Of a DNA stretch of 64,000 bases, positions 42,889 to 52,915 are shown in pieces. The stretch covers positions 71,143,092-71,207,091 of the forward strand of contig OX578282.1 of the NCBI GenBank assembly GCA_951217055.1, given 5' to 3'. The notes beneath the pieces were generated by a model. The model saw only the letters and a program-made list of their open reading frames with translations, made no database searches and was not told the origin of the DNA. The translations under genes were made by a program, and so were the position numbers. Source of the stretch: Gerris lacustris. Its lineage: Eukaryota; Arthropoda; Insecta; Hemiptera; Gerridae. The number at the start of each line of letters is the position of its first letter. The stretch's first letter is position 1.

Positions 42889-44010
42889 CAGTGTTTCCCA
42901 AAGTGTGGTACGCGTACCCCTGGGGGTACGGGAATAGTTTGGTGGGGGTACGCGCTGCACCGGGCTTTAACTGTGCCGTCAATTTTATCCTGAAAAGGAT
43001 AAAATTGTTTATGTTGAGGCAACGGTTCATCATAATTTGGTTCCCTGTTAATTTTGTTCTTAAATTGGATATTTGTTCTCGTTTATGTACTAAAAGAAAT
43101 ATATATATACATTGTTAATGAAGTATACGCATATTCTATTACTATTTTTAATTTTATATTCATCCTATTTATTGTTAGCTTTGTTCCATGACGACTATAG
43201 AGTCGTGGGACAAATCCCAGTGAGTGAAGTGACTTACATTATTAGACCTAACTCCTTGGTTTTAGTTGTTTTAGTTTTGGACAAATAACTTTTTACTGGT
43301 CTTATATTACTTTGCTTTGTAAGTTTCATCGCACATTTCCGTTTCCCCAATTTTGAACCACTTCCCGTGATTCAATTTTCCCCAAATTTTGCACATAGAA
43401 ATAACTATGGTGAAGAATACAGAAACCAAAAAAAAAAAAAAAAAAAAAAAAAAAAGCCGTCAAATTTATTTGCTTTTAAAGTTTCATCGCACACCTATTA
43501 CCCCAATGTTGAACCTCTTACCCCAATGTTGAACCTCTTACCGTGATTCAATCTTCCCCAAATTTTGCACATAGATACAACTAAGGTGAAGAATACGGAA
43601 ACCAAAAAAAAAATGGTGTCAAATTTATTTGCTTTTTAAGTTTCATCGCACACATATTACCCCAATTTTGGACCGTTTACCGTCATTCAAACTTCCCTAA
43701 ATTTTGCACATAGATACAACTAAGGTGAAGAATACAGAAAAAAAAAAAAAAAAAAAAAAAATTAAAATAAGACCAGTTTTGCTGGTCTCGAAGCGAATTA
43801 TAACCGTTTTATAGAAAGAAAGTACATTGCTTATATTTATATTATTTCATTTTTTTTTAAGAACAATACCCCGATTGACACATTTAGAAAAAATAGAATT
43901 AAATAATTAAAGACAACCAAAATAGAAATGTATTTTTTTTAACGAGGGGTACTTGGTGTTACGAAAATTATAGAAAGGGTACACAGATGTTAAAAGTTTG
44001 GGAAACACTG
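42889..44010. mobile_element. Non-autonomous hAT element with internal tandem repeat
   Basis: 1122 bp with perfect 8-bp target duplication CCCTAGTC (42881-42888, 44011-44018). TIRs CAGTGTTTCCCAAAGTGTGG and (reversed) CAGTGTTTCCCAAACTTTTA. The GTGGTACGCGTACCCCTGGG sub-terminal palindrome is typical of a widespread hAT group. No transposase. Three ~160-bp direct units (starting 43311, 43470, 43631) share TTTCATCGCACA, CCCCAA, TTTTGCACATAGA and GTGAAGAATAC, separated by A-runs. Confidence 0.9.
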
Positions 44011-44112
44011 CCCTAGTCTAATCATCTGTTAAGACAAGGAAATATTTACACATTTGATTTATTTAACGGAGTAAATAAGTGCCCAATTTAATTTCTGTTT
44101 TAACGGATTTAT

Positions 44113-44602
44113 TGGCGGTATTAGATTGTTTATGAAGGAATGTGTTGGTACATTGTACATTCTATTGACTGATATCTAAGGGAGTAGAATCCCACTGTTG
44201 CACACACCATGGTATTATACTTCTCACGGACTTCGTAACACCCTCACCTTGTTATCGTTTCTCTGTATTAAACAAAACATAACACTCGGCAACACACACT
44301 TCAAAATAAAACAACAACAACAAGAAAAAACCGCGTAAAATATAAAGCACGTCTGGTGAGGGGTATTTCCCGGGGAGGCGGGAAACAAGACTGCTGTGAA
44401 CCCCAGACCGGTCAGTCTCCCACTAAGAGCCTCCTCGTCTCATACTCATTCATTCCACTCATTTCTCAACCATTCCTCTGTAACTCTTGTCTTTTTTTTA
44501 TAATTTCTTTATTATTATTATTTTATTATTTTTATTCTCAATAAAAACCTGTTAACGATTATATTCTATTAGTTCTTCATCTCTTTGTAACATTTCGTTA
44601 CA
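44113..44602 (+). mobile_element. Possible solo LTR
   Basis: 490 bp beginning TG and ending CA, between two copies of TTTAT (44108-44112, 44603-44607). TATAAAG at 44341 and AATAAA at 44541 would suit an LTR promoter and poly(A) signal. Short TSD and TG/CA matches are weak evidence in AT-rich DNA and I see no internal retrotransposon domain. Confidence 0.3.
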
Positions 44603-44762
44603 TTTATTATACATATATTATTTCCCAAAAAAGAAAAGGAAAGGGTTTTTTTTTCAATAGATACTTTAACAGAATATTTCGCAGATATAATTTTTTTTAG
44701 TAGTAATATGACGAAATGTTTTTTTAATGATTTTTGAAATCATCTGTTTTTTGTTTTTATTA

Positions 44763-45343
44763 TAGTCCAGGAGATAGCGTGCAAAATTGTCTGACTAACT
44801 TCAACCTAGAATTTTGTATACAAGTCAATCTTTTAGCGCCTTTTAAGAATATGTGGTCAGCTAAGTTCGTCTGCGGGACATAGCTTGACAATAGGCGTTT
44901 GAAAAAAACAAACCGGTGGAGAGCGGCCATGTCTCACCAATTATGGTGGACAATGTGATTTTCATGATCCTGAGTACAGAATTAGTTAGTAGACCAAAAA
45001 TCAAACTAGACTAAAAATGTTATTTTTACACTTGAATAGTTATTCAAATATTACTAAAAATCAACGTGGTCACTTGTCAAAGGACAAACTAACATCAACT
45101 TGATTTTCAATCTACTAACAAATTCTGTACTCAGGATCATGAAAATCACATTGTCCACCATAATTGGTGAGACATGGCCGCTCTCCACCGGTTTGTTTTT
45201 TTCAAACGCCTATTGTCAAGCTATGTCCCGCAGACGAACTTAGCCGACCACATATTCTTAAAAGGCGCTAAAAGATTGACTTGTATACAAAATTCTAGCT
45301 TGATGTTAGTGAGACACTTTTTTGCACGCTATCTCCTGCACTA
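44763..45343. mobile_element. Fold-back family O, full copy
   Basis: Two arms of about 245 bp (44763-45007, 45094-45343) are highly similar inverted copies. Ends TAGTCCAGGAGATAGCGTGC and its near-complement. Shared arm blocks include GTTCGTCTGCGGGACATAGC and TGGAGAGCGGCCATGTCTCA. The loop is ~85 bp. No coding sequence. A diverged single-arm copy is at 49227. Confidence 0.85.
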
Positions 45344-45468
45344 TTACTAATAAACAATGGAAGAGAGAATCTAGTAAAACCAAGATGATTGTTTCTGATG
45401 AGATTTTGTTCGACTTAATGATTCTGAATAAATATAGAGAGATTCAACTGCTCAGTTTATTGTAGTGA

Positions 45469-45533
45469 TATTATAAGACGCACTTTTGTTCCCGTTTTGC
45501 ATCGCGAAAGTGGAAGTGCGTCTTATAATCGAC
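45469..45533. mobile_element. 65-bp palindromic mini-element
   Basis: TTATAAGACGCACTTTTG at the left and AAGTGCGTCTTATAA at the right are reverse complements, with TCGCGAAAGTGGAAGTGCG inside. Such GTGCGTCTTATAA termini occur on small MITEs, but the superfamily is not clear. Confidence 0.6.
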
Positions 45534-45537
45534 ATAT

Positions 45538-45925
45538 TTAACAACCTTTTATGGAATAAAGTTGCTTATGGCACGTTACACCATGTGGAGCCCGGCAGTG
45601 AATCCGAAAAAAAAAACCACTGTCACAAAACCAACCGTAACGAAATTGACCGATGACGATAACTTGAGTAAAAGATGGCTGCCTTATTTGAAATTTGGTA
45701 CACATGTTCATTTTACCAATTCCCAAGACGAGCTGGTTGGACAACGTTATCCGCCCAAGCGTTCGCGCGCAACGCTAAATGTATAATTGGAATTTTATGA
45801 CGGGAAAAATTCTAACTTAATCTATTCAATGAGACAAACAACTTTTATACATCAATTTTCTTAGTAAAACCAATACCGACACTGCTATGATGATCATTAA
45901 ATTTATTAAAGCGGACCTAAACCTT
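45538..45925 (-). repeat. Family G, reverse copy
   Basis: Minus strand: GTTTAGGTCCGCTTTAATAA (start at 45925), GTCTCATTGAATAG, GCGTTGCGCGCGAACGCTTG, CATTGGTAAAATGAACATGT, TTTTACTCAAGTTATCGTC, GGATTCACTGCCGGGCTCC and TAACGTGCCATAAGCAAC. It is adjacent to the 3' end of family B copy 5. Confidence 0.65.
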
Positions 45926-45928
45926 TAA

Positions 45929-46570
45929 TAATTTCAAGATAAAAAGAACTTTTTATATACTACGTTTTTAAATTTTCTGTGGAATCGTATGTAATGTTGA
46001 TAATATAATTGTTAATGTATATAGAAAATACAATATAATATAATATAATGTATAGAGAAAAAAAAAATTAGTTCCGAACTTATTTACTTCACATAAATGA
46101 CAACCATCTGGAGAGCTGATCTTAAACCACCATAAAAGGACAAATCTTTGTACAACGGATCTCCCCAACACCAAATCTAAACCGTGCCATCGATATATTT
46201 GAAATAATATAAATAATATAATCGATATATTTCCAGTTTTGCTGTCGTTCAATGTTTATCTCTTATTTATAAAAATCACCAATTTGAAACCCGTCAAAAT
46301 GAAGATTACGAAATATGGGACATGGCAAAACAAATAAAATAACTTGCGGATTATTTCCGAACTAACATTTCATAAAGCAAAATTTGCTGAAAACGAATTA
46401 AATTCTGCTGAAAGATGGCTAAAAGTATTAAAATATTTCATTGTCATCGTGTTCTCAGCTATTCTAAAAGTTTCAAATGTCTAGCTATTCGGGAAGTTAG
46501 TTAGAAATCGATTGCCAGATTTGTACTGGACAAACAAACAAACAAGAAAGCAAGCTAATAAAAACGTAGT
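45929..46570 (-). mobile_element. HINE-like family B, full copy 5
   Basis: Minus-strand copy with tail TAATTTCAAG, hairpin ATAAAAAGAACTTTTTAT, ACTACGTTTTTAAA sub-terminal repeat and, at 46570, the 5' end ACTACGTTTTTATTAGCTTG. It confirms the asymmetric layout: ~33 bp lie outside the 3' inverted motif and none outside the 5' one. Confidence 0.8.
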
Positions 46571-46847
46571 GAAAATCATAGCCTTTGATTACCATCGTTT
46601 TGGCAAAAATGTATTTCTTTGTTCAAGGAAATTTACAGGAATGTTGTTTCCAAGTTAACTTAAAATGAAGATGAATGTTAGAAATATGATAGATTCTGCT
46701 TGTTGTCTAAGTTTCAAGATGAGAGTGAAGGTGATTCTGTGTGTTTTATTTATCTCTGTTAGTTTATTAAATGATTATTTTCAGGGGTATCCAACTCCAG
46801 TATTCTAAAGGTGTATGACCACTAGTGCTGGTTGTGCAGATGGTGGT
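46571..46847. other. Unassigned spacer
   Basis: No feature recognised. Confidence 0.4.
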
Positions 46848-47441
46848 TAATAGTACATTATGCGTCGAGTGCGGAAAGTAGTATTTTGCATGCGAGTGTG
46901 GAGTTTGCACCCGAGCGACAGCGAGGGTAGTAAAACCACACGAGCAATGCAAAATACCGTTTTCGCACGAGTTGCGTACCGTACTTTATCTACGATTGTT
47001 AGATTTAAATAATAAATACAGAAAAAAATAAACTTCCTGCATGCAAGTTCGTATTTCTCTTTCGATAAAGATGACATTAATTCATTAGTTGTATTTTGTG
47101 CCAAATTAATTATTTCGGGACGCGTATTATTCTCCTCATATTCGTCATAATCATTTAAATCACTCATTGATTTTCACAAAAATCTCGATATAAACGCAGA
47201 TACTTTTATTAAACAAACAGCAAATTAGTTTTGTTAAATGTAAAAAAAACTCGCTAATCGTGCGTAAAGCTGAAGAATTCTTCTTCTTTACCGCCCTAGG
47301 GTGGTGAAGAAGAGGAATTCTTCAGAACTGTGAGATGCGCATGCGCAATGAATACGAAATGAATACAAGTACGTAAAGATTCATTTTCTACGCATCTAAA
47401 CAGAGATACAATGTTTATATTTCGTATCAATCGTAGATAAA
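46848..47441 (-). repeat. Family A, copy 4, with the longest ORF
   Basis: Minus-strand copy. A 106-codon ORF runs 47167 to 46847, starting MSDLNDYDEYEENN, then TTNELMSSLSKEKYELACRK and FIFF. The N-terminal third is also seen, with substitutions, in copies 2, 3, 6 and 7. K/R-E-R/K-Y-E-x-x-Y-x-K-F is reminiscent of the N-terminal SAM-like part of Crypton-type tyrosine recombinases (DUF3504 relatives). After this the ORF runs into the terminal palindromic region, which is unlikely to be protein coding. The central palindrome is at 47272-47326. Confidence 0.75.
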
Positions 47442-47555
47442 TTTGTAAACTACTTATGATATTTTGACATTCCTCGAATTCTAAAATATAAACAAATACA
47501 GGTTGTCAGACATTTGTTCTATTTTGTAAATAAACAAATGAAAAAAAAAAACCAT
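47442..47555. other. Short unassigned spacer
   Basis: No feature recognised; an A-run precedes the SINE. Confidence 0.35.
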
Positions 47556-47645
47556 CAGCCTCGGTGGCTTGTATGAGATGCGCGATTGCTCCGAATGCGA
47601 AAGTTCCCGGGTTCGAATCTAGTTATCTGACAAATTAATTTATTT
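47556..47645 (+). mobile_element. tRNA-derived SINE head
   Basis: CAGCCTCGGTGGCTTGTATG carries an A-box-like element and CGGGTTCGAATCTAG a B box (GGTTCGAATCT). Its spacing fits a tRNA-derived pol III promoter and its wording matches a known insect SINE type. It differs from the M-family SINE. The acceptor stem is not intact, so it is not a tRNA gene. Confidence 0.65.
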
Positions 47646-48663
47646 CTTTTTATTAAGAAGCTCAAAATCTTTTGAATGGTGTAAAAGATTTAGTTACAAT
47701 ATTAACCACCAAATTCCCGTGGAGCGCTAGTAGTCTAACACAGGTAGATAAAGAGGGGAGTTGGAAATCTTTCCGTTTAAGGATTCTAAGATCGCTGATT
47801 ATTTTGGAATTTTTGAAGACTGTAAGCGAGAGTTTGTTATGACAGGGTTTTCTTTAGTTTTCCTTTTTTTTTTTTTAGATGAATTCTTGAGAAATATTGT
47901 GCTGTGTAATGACGCGCTGAATATTATTATTGTTTTCTCTGTCGGCTATGTATTTTTTTAAGAAGGGCGGACATTGTGAAGGATAGCTAGCCGGTAGGCC
48001 TAGATGTCATCTATCTCCCGCGTGAAACTGTCGGACAGTTCCGCGATGGCGTCTTCTAATATTAAAATGACGCGATTAAAGAGTGAAACCCTTGACGCAA
48101 ACCGCAGAGAGAGGAGCAGGGAAAGTGGCCGAGATAGCACAGCTCACCGTGACAATAAGTAATCATCTGCCAGTGAGACGGAGAGACGAGTAAACACAAT
48201 CATACTCAATACTTGCCACCTCCCCTTAATACTCTCCTATTTTAAATACCCCCCCCCCCCATGCCAATATTATTTCATTTCTATTTCTCTCTGATGAAGA
48301 ATTCCGGTTTCCCATATTTTTTTGTGTCTATTTTTAATAATGACATCAATTTAATTTTTAAAGACTTTAGGAAAGAAAAGAAATTATTCTTTGTAAAAAT
48401 AAAAGTAAGAGTTCTCTTTTCTTATTAGAATTTTTTTTTCCAAATTATTTACAACTGGTTGAAAAATCTTCAGACATAAAGAGAAAATAAATATTACGAC
48501 ATTGCATATTGTATTCACTGTTTCTCTCTGGCTTTTCTATTTACTTTAGGTACTCTGTGAATTGTATCTACGTTCACTATGAAAACATTACTAGCTGGAA
48601 AATTCATCTGAAATCTTTAACTGTATACTTGAGTTTTCTTTCTTCTAGTCCCTAATGTATAAC
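47646..48663. other. Unassigned; GC-richer stretch 47970-48230
   Basis: The 47970-48230 part is less AT-rich and unique here; it could be a decayed LTR or an untranslated exon. The 66-codon frame at 47761-47961 has no recognisable domain. A C-run lies at 48249-48260. Confidence 0.35.
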
Positions 48664-49193
48664 ACTTATTTGGAGTAGTTGGGTCTTTTAGGGTATAATA
48701 AGTACAAATTTACTTTTCAATTATGGCTATATTTCGACCTACTTGGTCATCTTCAGGCCTAGACTGAAAATGTAAAATATTTTGTTTTTGCGTCATATGT
48801 TGGAAAGAAAGTTATTATCACCTTTTTGGTTCGTATTTTACAATAAAATACATCACATCATATCACATAACATTAACAATTAAACCATTAACATTTGTCA
48901 AATAAATATTTAAAAAATATAATAAATTAATAAAAGGCATGGTAAAAGCGGTAACCTGGAAATGTTAATGGTTTAATTGTTAATGTTATGTGATATGATG
49001 TGATGTATTTTATTGTAAATGACGAACCAAAAAGGTGATAATAACTTTTTTTCCAACATATGACGCAAAAACAAATTTTTTTACATTTTCAATCTAGGCC
49101 TGAAGATGACCAAGTAGGTCGAAATATAGCCATAATTGAAAAGTAAATTTGTACTTATTATACCCTAAAAGACCCAACTACTCCAAATAAGTT
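48664..49193. mobile_element. Fold-back family N with hammerhead-like motif in both arms
   Basis: Arms of ~235 bp (48664-48899, 48958-49193) are near-identical inverted copies around a ~58-bp AT-rich loop. Outer text CTTATTTGGAGTAGTTGGGT. Both arms contain CTGAAGATGACC...GGTCGAAAT, a hammerhead-type core with paired GACC/GGTC (49100-49124 plus; 48732-48756 minus). Penelope-like retroelements carry such motifs in terminal repeats. No reverse transcriptase is present. Confidence 0.8.
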
Positions 49194-49226
49194 TAACTGT
49201 ATACGTTAACTGTGTTGTTTACCTTT

Positions 49227-49565
49227 TAGTCCAGGAGATAGCGTGCACAAAAAGGTTTGACTAACATCAAGCTAGATTTTTGTGTATAAGTAAATGTGTT
49301 GGTGCCTTTTAAGAATATATGGTCGGCTAAGTTCGTCTGCGGGACATAGCTTGGCAATAGGCACTTGAAAAAAATAAACCCGTGGAGAGCGGCTATTCCG
49401 TGAACAATGTTCCGTGAACAATGTGCGGCTTTTTGGTGAACAATGTGATTTTTATTATCCTAAGTACTAAATTAGTTAGTAGACCAAAAAATCAAGTTGA
49501 TGGTAGTTTGTTACTTAATAGGTTAGTTAGTCAAATATTACTGGAAATCAAAGTGTTCCCCTGTC
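49227..49565 (+). repeat. Fold-back family O, single-arm diverged copy
   Basis: TAGTCCAGGAGATAGCGTGC, GTTCGTCTGCGGGACATAGC, CGTGGAGAGCGGC and TTAGTTAGTAGACCAAAAAA as in the left arm and loop of 44763-45343. The right arm is missing. A GTGAACAATGTTCC duplication occurs at 49411-49440. Confidence 0.7.
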
Positions 49566-49733
49566 CAGTTCCAAGTTTCTGGATTTTCATCTAAACTTCC
49601 TTTCATTCCTTTATAACATGTCGTAGAGTCAACCTCCGTTGGCAAAACAGCGAAACGTTAGCATAAACCTTCACACTGTGTTATATTTGACAGCTCACTA
49701 ACATACCCTCTCATCACGAATCTCCTCCATTAA
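49566..49733. other. Unassigned spacer
   Basis: No feature recognised. Confidence 0.35.
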
Positions 49734-50332
49734 CCCTTAAATGCTAATGGTAATTGGATGGCTGGTATTACAAAACCTTCGTCGATTCGACTATCATATG
49801 CAGAAAATACATTTTTTTGGGTTGAAACTACACTTTTATAAACAGAAAACTATTAAGAACTCATTATTAAATCTTTTAGTGACAAATAACTTAGTAGGAA
49901 CATCAGAAGAGTCCGAAATTAAGTGATCATTAATGCACCAGGTCCCATGCCCCTGGCCAAAAGCCCTAGGCCCTTTGCTAAGTGCTCCAGGCCCCAGATT
50001 ATCGGCCATTGGTCGCTGGCCCAAGGCCAATTACCCTAGGCCCATTGCTCCTTACCCCAGGCCCATTTTCCCAGGCTATAGGCTCATTTGACGACCAATT
50101 AATTCCCTACGTTTATTACTTAACGTTAGTCGAATCGACAAAGGAGCTTTGACGGGAATTTGCCAGAAAACGGGTGTATGCTCAAAAGAACTTCTACCGC
50201 TACACTAGCAGGTGTGTTACTAACCAGTGCAAGCACTGCAGAAGGATGGGGTGGCATCACTATCGCATACGAACGTAAAAGGTTAAGGTTCAAACTGTGC
50301 TCGTCGATTTGACTGTCATTAGCATTCCAGGG
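49734..50332 (+). mobile_element. piggyBac-like remnant
   Basis: Left end TTAA|CCCTTAAATGCTAATGG, right end (reversed) ATAA|CCCTGGAATGCTAATG. The ends match over ~16 bp and abut TTAA on the left and TTAT on the right, as expected for a worn piggyBac TTAA site. Inside near the right, a 40-codon frame contains RCVTNQCKHCRR, a Cys cluster that might derive from the C-terminal Cys-rich domain of a transposase. A GGCC/CCAGGCCC-rich tract lies at 49935-50080. Confidence 0.5.
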
Positions 50333-50349
50333 TTATTGAAGTTTTCCTT

Positions 50350-51335
50350 TGTCCGTCTGGGTTTTGTATTTACAGTGAGCACACGGCGAATTGTGTGTGT
50401 CCACTGTAAATACATTACTAGCTGGAAAAGTGATCTGAAATCTTCAGCTGTGTGAATTATCTTTGTTTCCGTCTGGTTTTTGTATTTACAGTGAGCACGC
50501 TGTGGATGGTGTGTGTTCACTGTAAATACATTACTAGCTGGAAAAGTGATCTGAAATCTTCAGCTGTGTGAATTATCTTTGTTTCCGTCTGGTTTTTGAA
50601 TTTACAGTGAGCACACTTGTGATTGTGCGTGTGTTCACTGTAAATTCATTACTACCTGGAATTGTAATCTGCGCTTCACGCACTACGTATAAATGTAGTG
50701 ATAACCATTGTTTCCGTCTGGTTTTTGTATTCACAGTGTGCACGCTTTAAATGGTGTGTGTGTGCATTGTGAATACATTACTAGCTGGAAAAGTAATCTT
50801 CAAGCTTCAGCTGTACGTTAACTGTGCGTTATACCTTTGTTTCCGTCTGGTTTTTGTATTTACAGTGGGCGCACTGTGGATTGTGTGTGTGTTCACGGTA
50901 AATACACTACTAGCTTGAAAAGTAATCTTCAATCTTCACTTCTACGTTAACTGTGTGGGTAAACTTTGTTTTCGTCTGGTTTTTGTATTCACAGTGTGCA
51001 CGATGTAAATTGTGTGCGTGTGCATTGTGAATACATTACTAGCTGGAAAAGTAATCTTCAAGCTTCAGCTGTATGTTAACTGTGTATTATACCTTTGTTT
51101 CCGTCTGGTTTTTTGTATTAATTTACAGTGGGCGCACTGTGGATTGTGTGTGTTCACTGTAAATACACTACTAGCTTGAAAAGTAATCTGCAATCTTCAA
51201 CTGTACGTTAACGTTTTAGATTACTTTTACTTCTGTCTGGTTTTTGTATTTACTCTGCGCACTCTTTAAAAGGTGTGTGCATTTTGAATAAATTACTTGC
51301 TGGAAAATTAATCTGCAATCTTTAAAATTAATTAG
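50350..51335 (+). repeat. Family H tandem array, 8 hairpin-bearing units
   Basis: Eight units of 116-131 bp (GTATT at 50366, 50482, 50727, 50856, 50984, 51115, 51246; GAATT variant at 50598). Each reads TTTCCGTCTGGTTTTTGTAT, ACAGTGNGCRC, GTGTGTGTTCACTGTAAATA, ATTACTAGCTGGAAAAGTA, AATCTTCAGCTGTACGTTAA. Within each unit TATTTACAGTG and CACTGTAAATA form an ~11-bp stem. Further units occur near 24.6, 53.7 and 54.6-55.1 kb. Short ORFs here are not conserved. Confidence 0.85.
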
Positions 51336-51749
51336 TTTATTAGACATTAAATTCTACGAGTTATGGCGTTAGTCCGATGCAAATCAGAGCATTTGAATAA
51401 AATTTGTAGTTGAGGGGGGGGGGGGGGGGGGGTTTAGTAGAGTATTATCAAGAGTATTAAACTGCAATCTCAAGTAATAACTCAGCCGACCTCTAAGCAG
51501 AGATGTAAACGAGTGCAGTTAGCTCCAACCTTTTTCTATTCTCCTAGTACAGTGTACAGCATTTTAGAATCTCTTGGGGAGGGGACGCCCTAGCGACAGC
51601 GGTACCAAGCGCGGTAGTGGGAGACACTATCCCTACCAAGAGTGGATAGACTCGATTGAACACCTCCTATACATTCCTAAAACCTTGATCATATATCTTC
51701 CCCATTCGTGTAACGTTACGCTTTTCGAGATTAATGTGCCATAGCCAAA
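51336..51749. other. Unassigned; G-run
   Basis: G-run of ~19 nt at 51414-51432. 51470-51720 is unique and less AT-rich; no exon supported. Confidence 0.4.
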
Positions 51750-52912
51750 ACATAAAAATGTCAAAAAGTTAATCATGATGAGTTGATAGTTTCATAGGAT
51801 GGTTGTAGTACAGTCCTGTTACCTACTTGGTGCTCAATTTAATATTTTAAAATACATCACTTCCCTACACAAAACCTGCTGCTTGTAACAGGTTAAAATT
51901 TTACATACCTGTTTCAATTGTAAACTTTAGGCGATGTGAATGAAGTTTTATTAAAATCGTTACGTTAGAACGTAAGACATCGGTAAAAACTTTGTTTTCT
52001 CTAGTTTAACTTTCGAGCGCTCGCGCCTTTTGTACATACAAGAACACTCGCGTGGCGGCATTTACACCGCCGCCATCTCGCGTGGCAGCATTTACACCGC
52101 CGCCATCTCGCGTGGTGGCATTTACACCGCCGCCATCTCGCGTGGCAGCATTTACACCGCCGCCATCTTGCGTGGTGGCATTTACACCGCCATCAGTTTT
52201 TTAATATTGTTACAGTCTTCTGCATTGCTATTAAGGGGTAAATTAATCAAAACTTAATTAAAAAATTAAGATATAATTATTAAAAAATAAACTGACATTT
52301 TTGACATTAATTAAAATTTATTTTTATTATTTATATGAATTATAAATTTCAATGATTTCTTATAATCAAAAATAAAATAATTATACGTTAAACAATTAAA
52401 AATGAAATTAAAAAAAAAAAAATAATAATAATAATAATGTAGCGTATAGTAAACACCGAAAAATTATCTGCCCTTGATTACGTGTTCTTTGACACTGCCT
52501 AGATAAGGCCATGTACCTCCGGGGTAAAACATAATACCGAAATCTTGTGTCAAAATAACCAACTAAGGAATAATTAAAGGTTTGGTAAACTGAAGATTCA
52601 CACATATTAAAAGATAGCAATGGTTTCAAAAAGGCCGTGTAAATGCCGCCCACGCGAGCGCTCGAAGGTTAAAGGTTTAGATCTGCTTTAATAAATCAAG
52701 CCATCTTTAATACTTTATAGCGGTGTCGGTGTTGGTTATACGAAGAAAATTATTATAAAAGCTGTTTATCTCATTGAATAGACAAATTTAGAATATATTC
52801 CCGTCCTAAGAACACAAAATTACATTTGAAGCTTACGTTTACAAGAGCGTTGCGCGCGAACGCTTGAGTGGATAACGTTGCCCGACGAACTCGTCCTGGG
52901 CATTGGTAAAAA
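51750..52912 (+). repeat. Family G, longest copy, with two insertions
   Basis: 51755-52003 matches 9.57-9.73 and 56.73-56.93 kb (AATCATGATGAGTTGATAG, ACGTTAGAACGTAAGACATC). The GTTTAGATCTGCTTTAATAA part resumes at 52675. The insertion between them is the TIR element at 52004-52674. The copy is broken again by family A copy 5 at 52916 and resumes at 53497 with CTCAAGTTATCGTCATAGG. Confidence 0.7.
52004..52674. mobile_element. TIR element with TIR-derived 30-bp tandem array
   Basis: 671 bp. Ends GTTTAACTTTCGAGCGCTCG and (reversed) CTTTAACCTTCGAGCGCTCG form ~22-bp TIRs. The uninterrupted relative near 56925 shows the empty target. At 52048-52197 five 30-bp units (TCGCGTGGCGGCATTTACAC plus CGCCGCCATC) are arrayed; the right end carries one inverted copy of the unit directly inside its TIR (CGTGTAAATGCCGCCCACGC). 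The array is an open frame (repeated SRGGIYTAAI) because the unit length is a multiple of three; I regard this as a by-product. Confidence 0.75.
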
Positions 52913-52915
52913 TCT

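Noticed and set aside
52030..52257. 75-codon frame with SRGGIYTAAI repeats
   Set aside because: The array unit is 30 bp, so the frame stays open automatically; the sequence is derived from a transposon terminal repeat.
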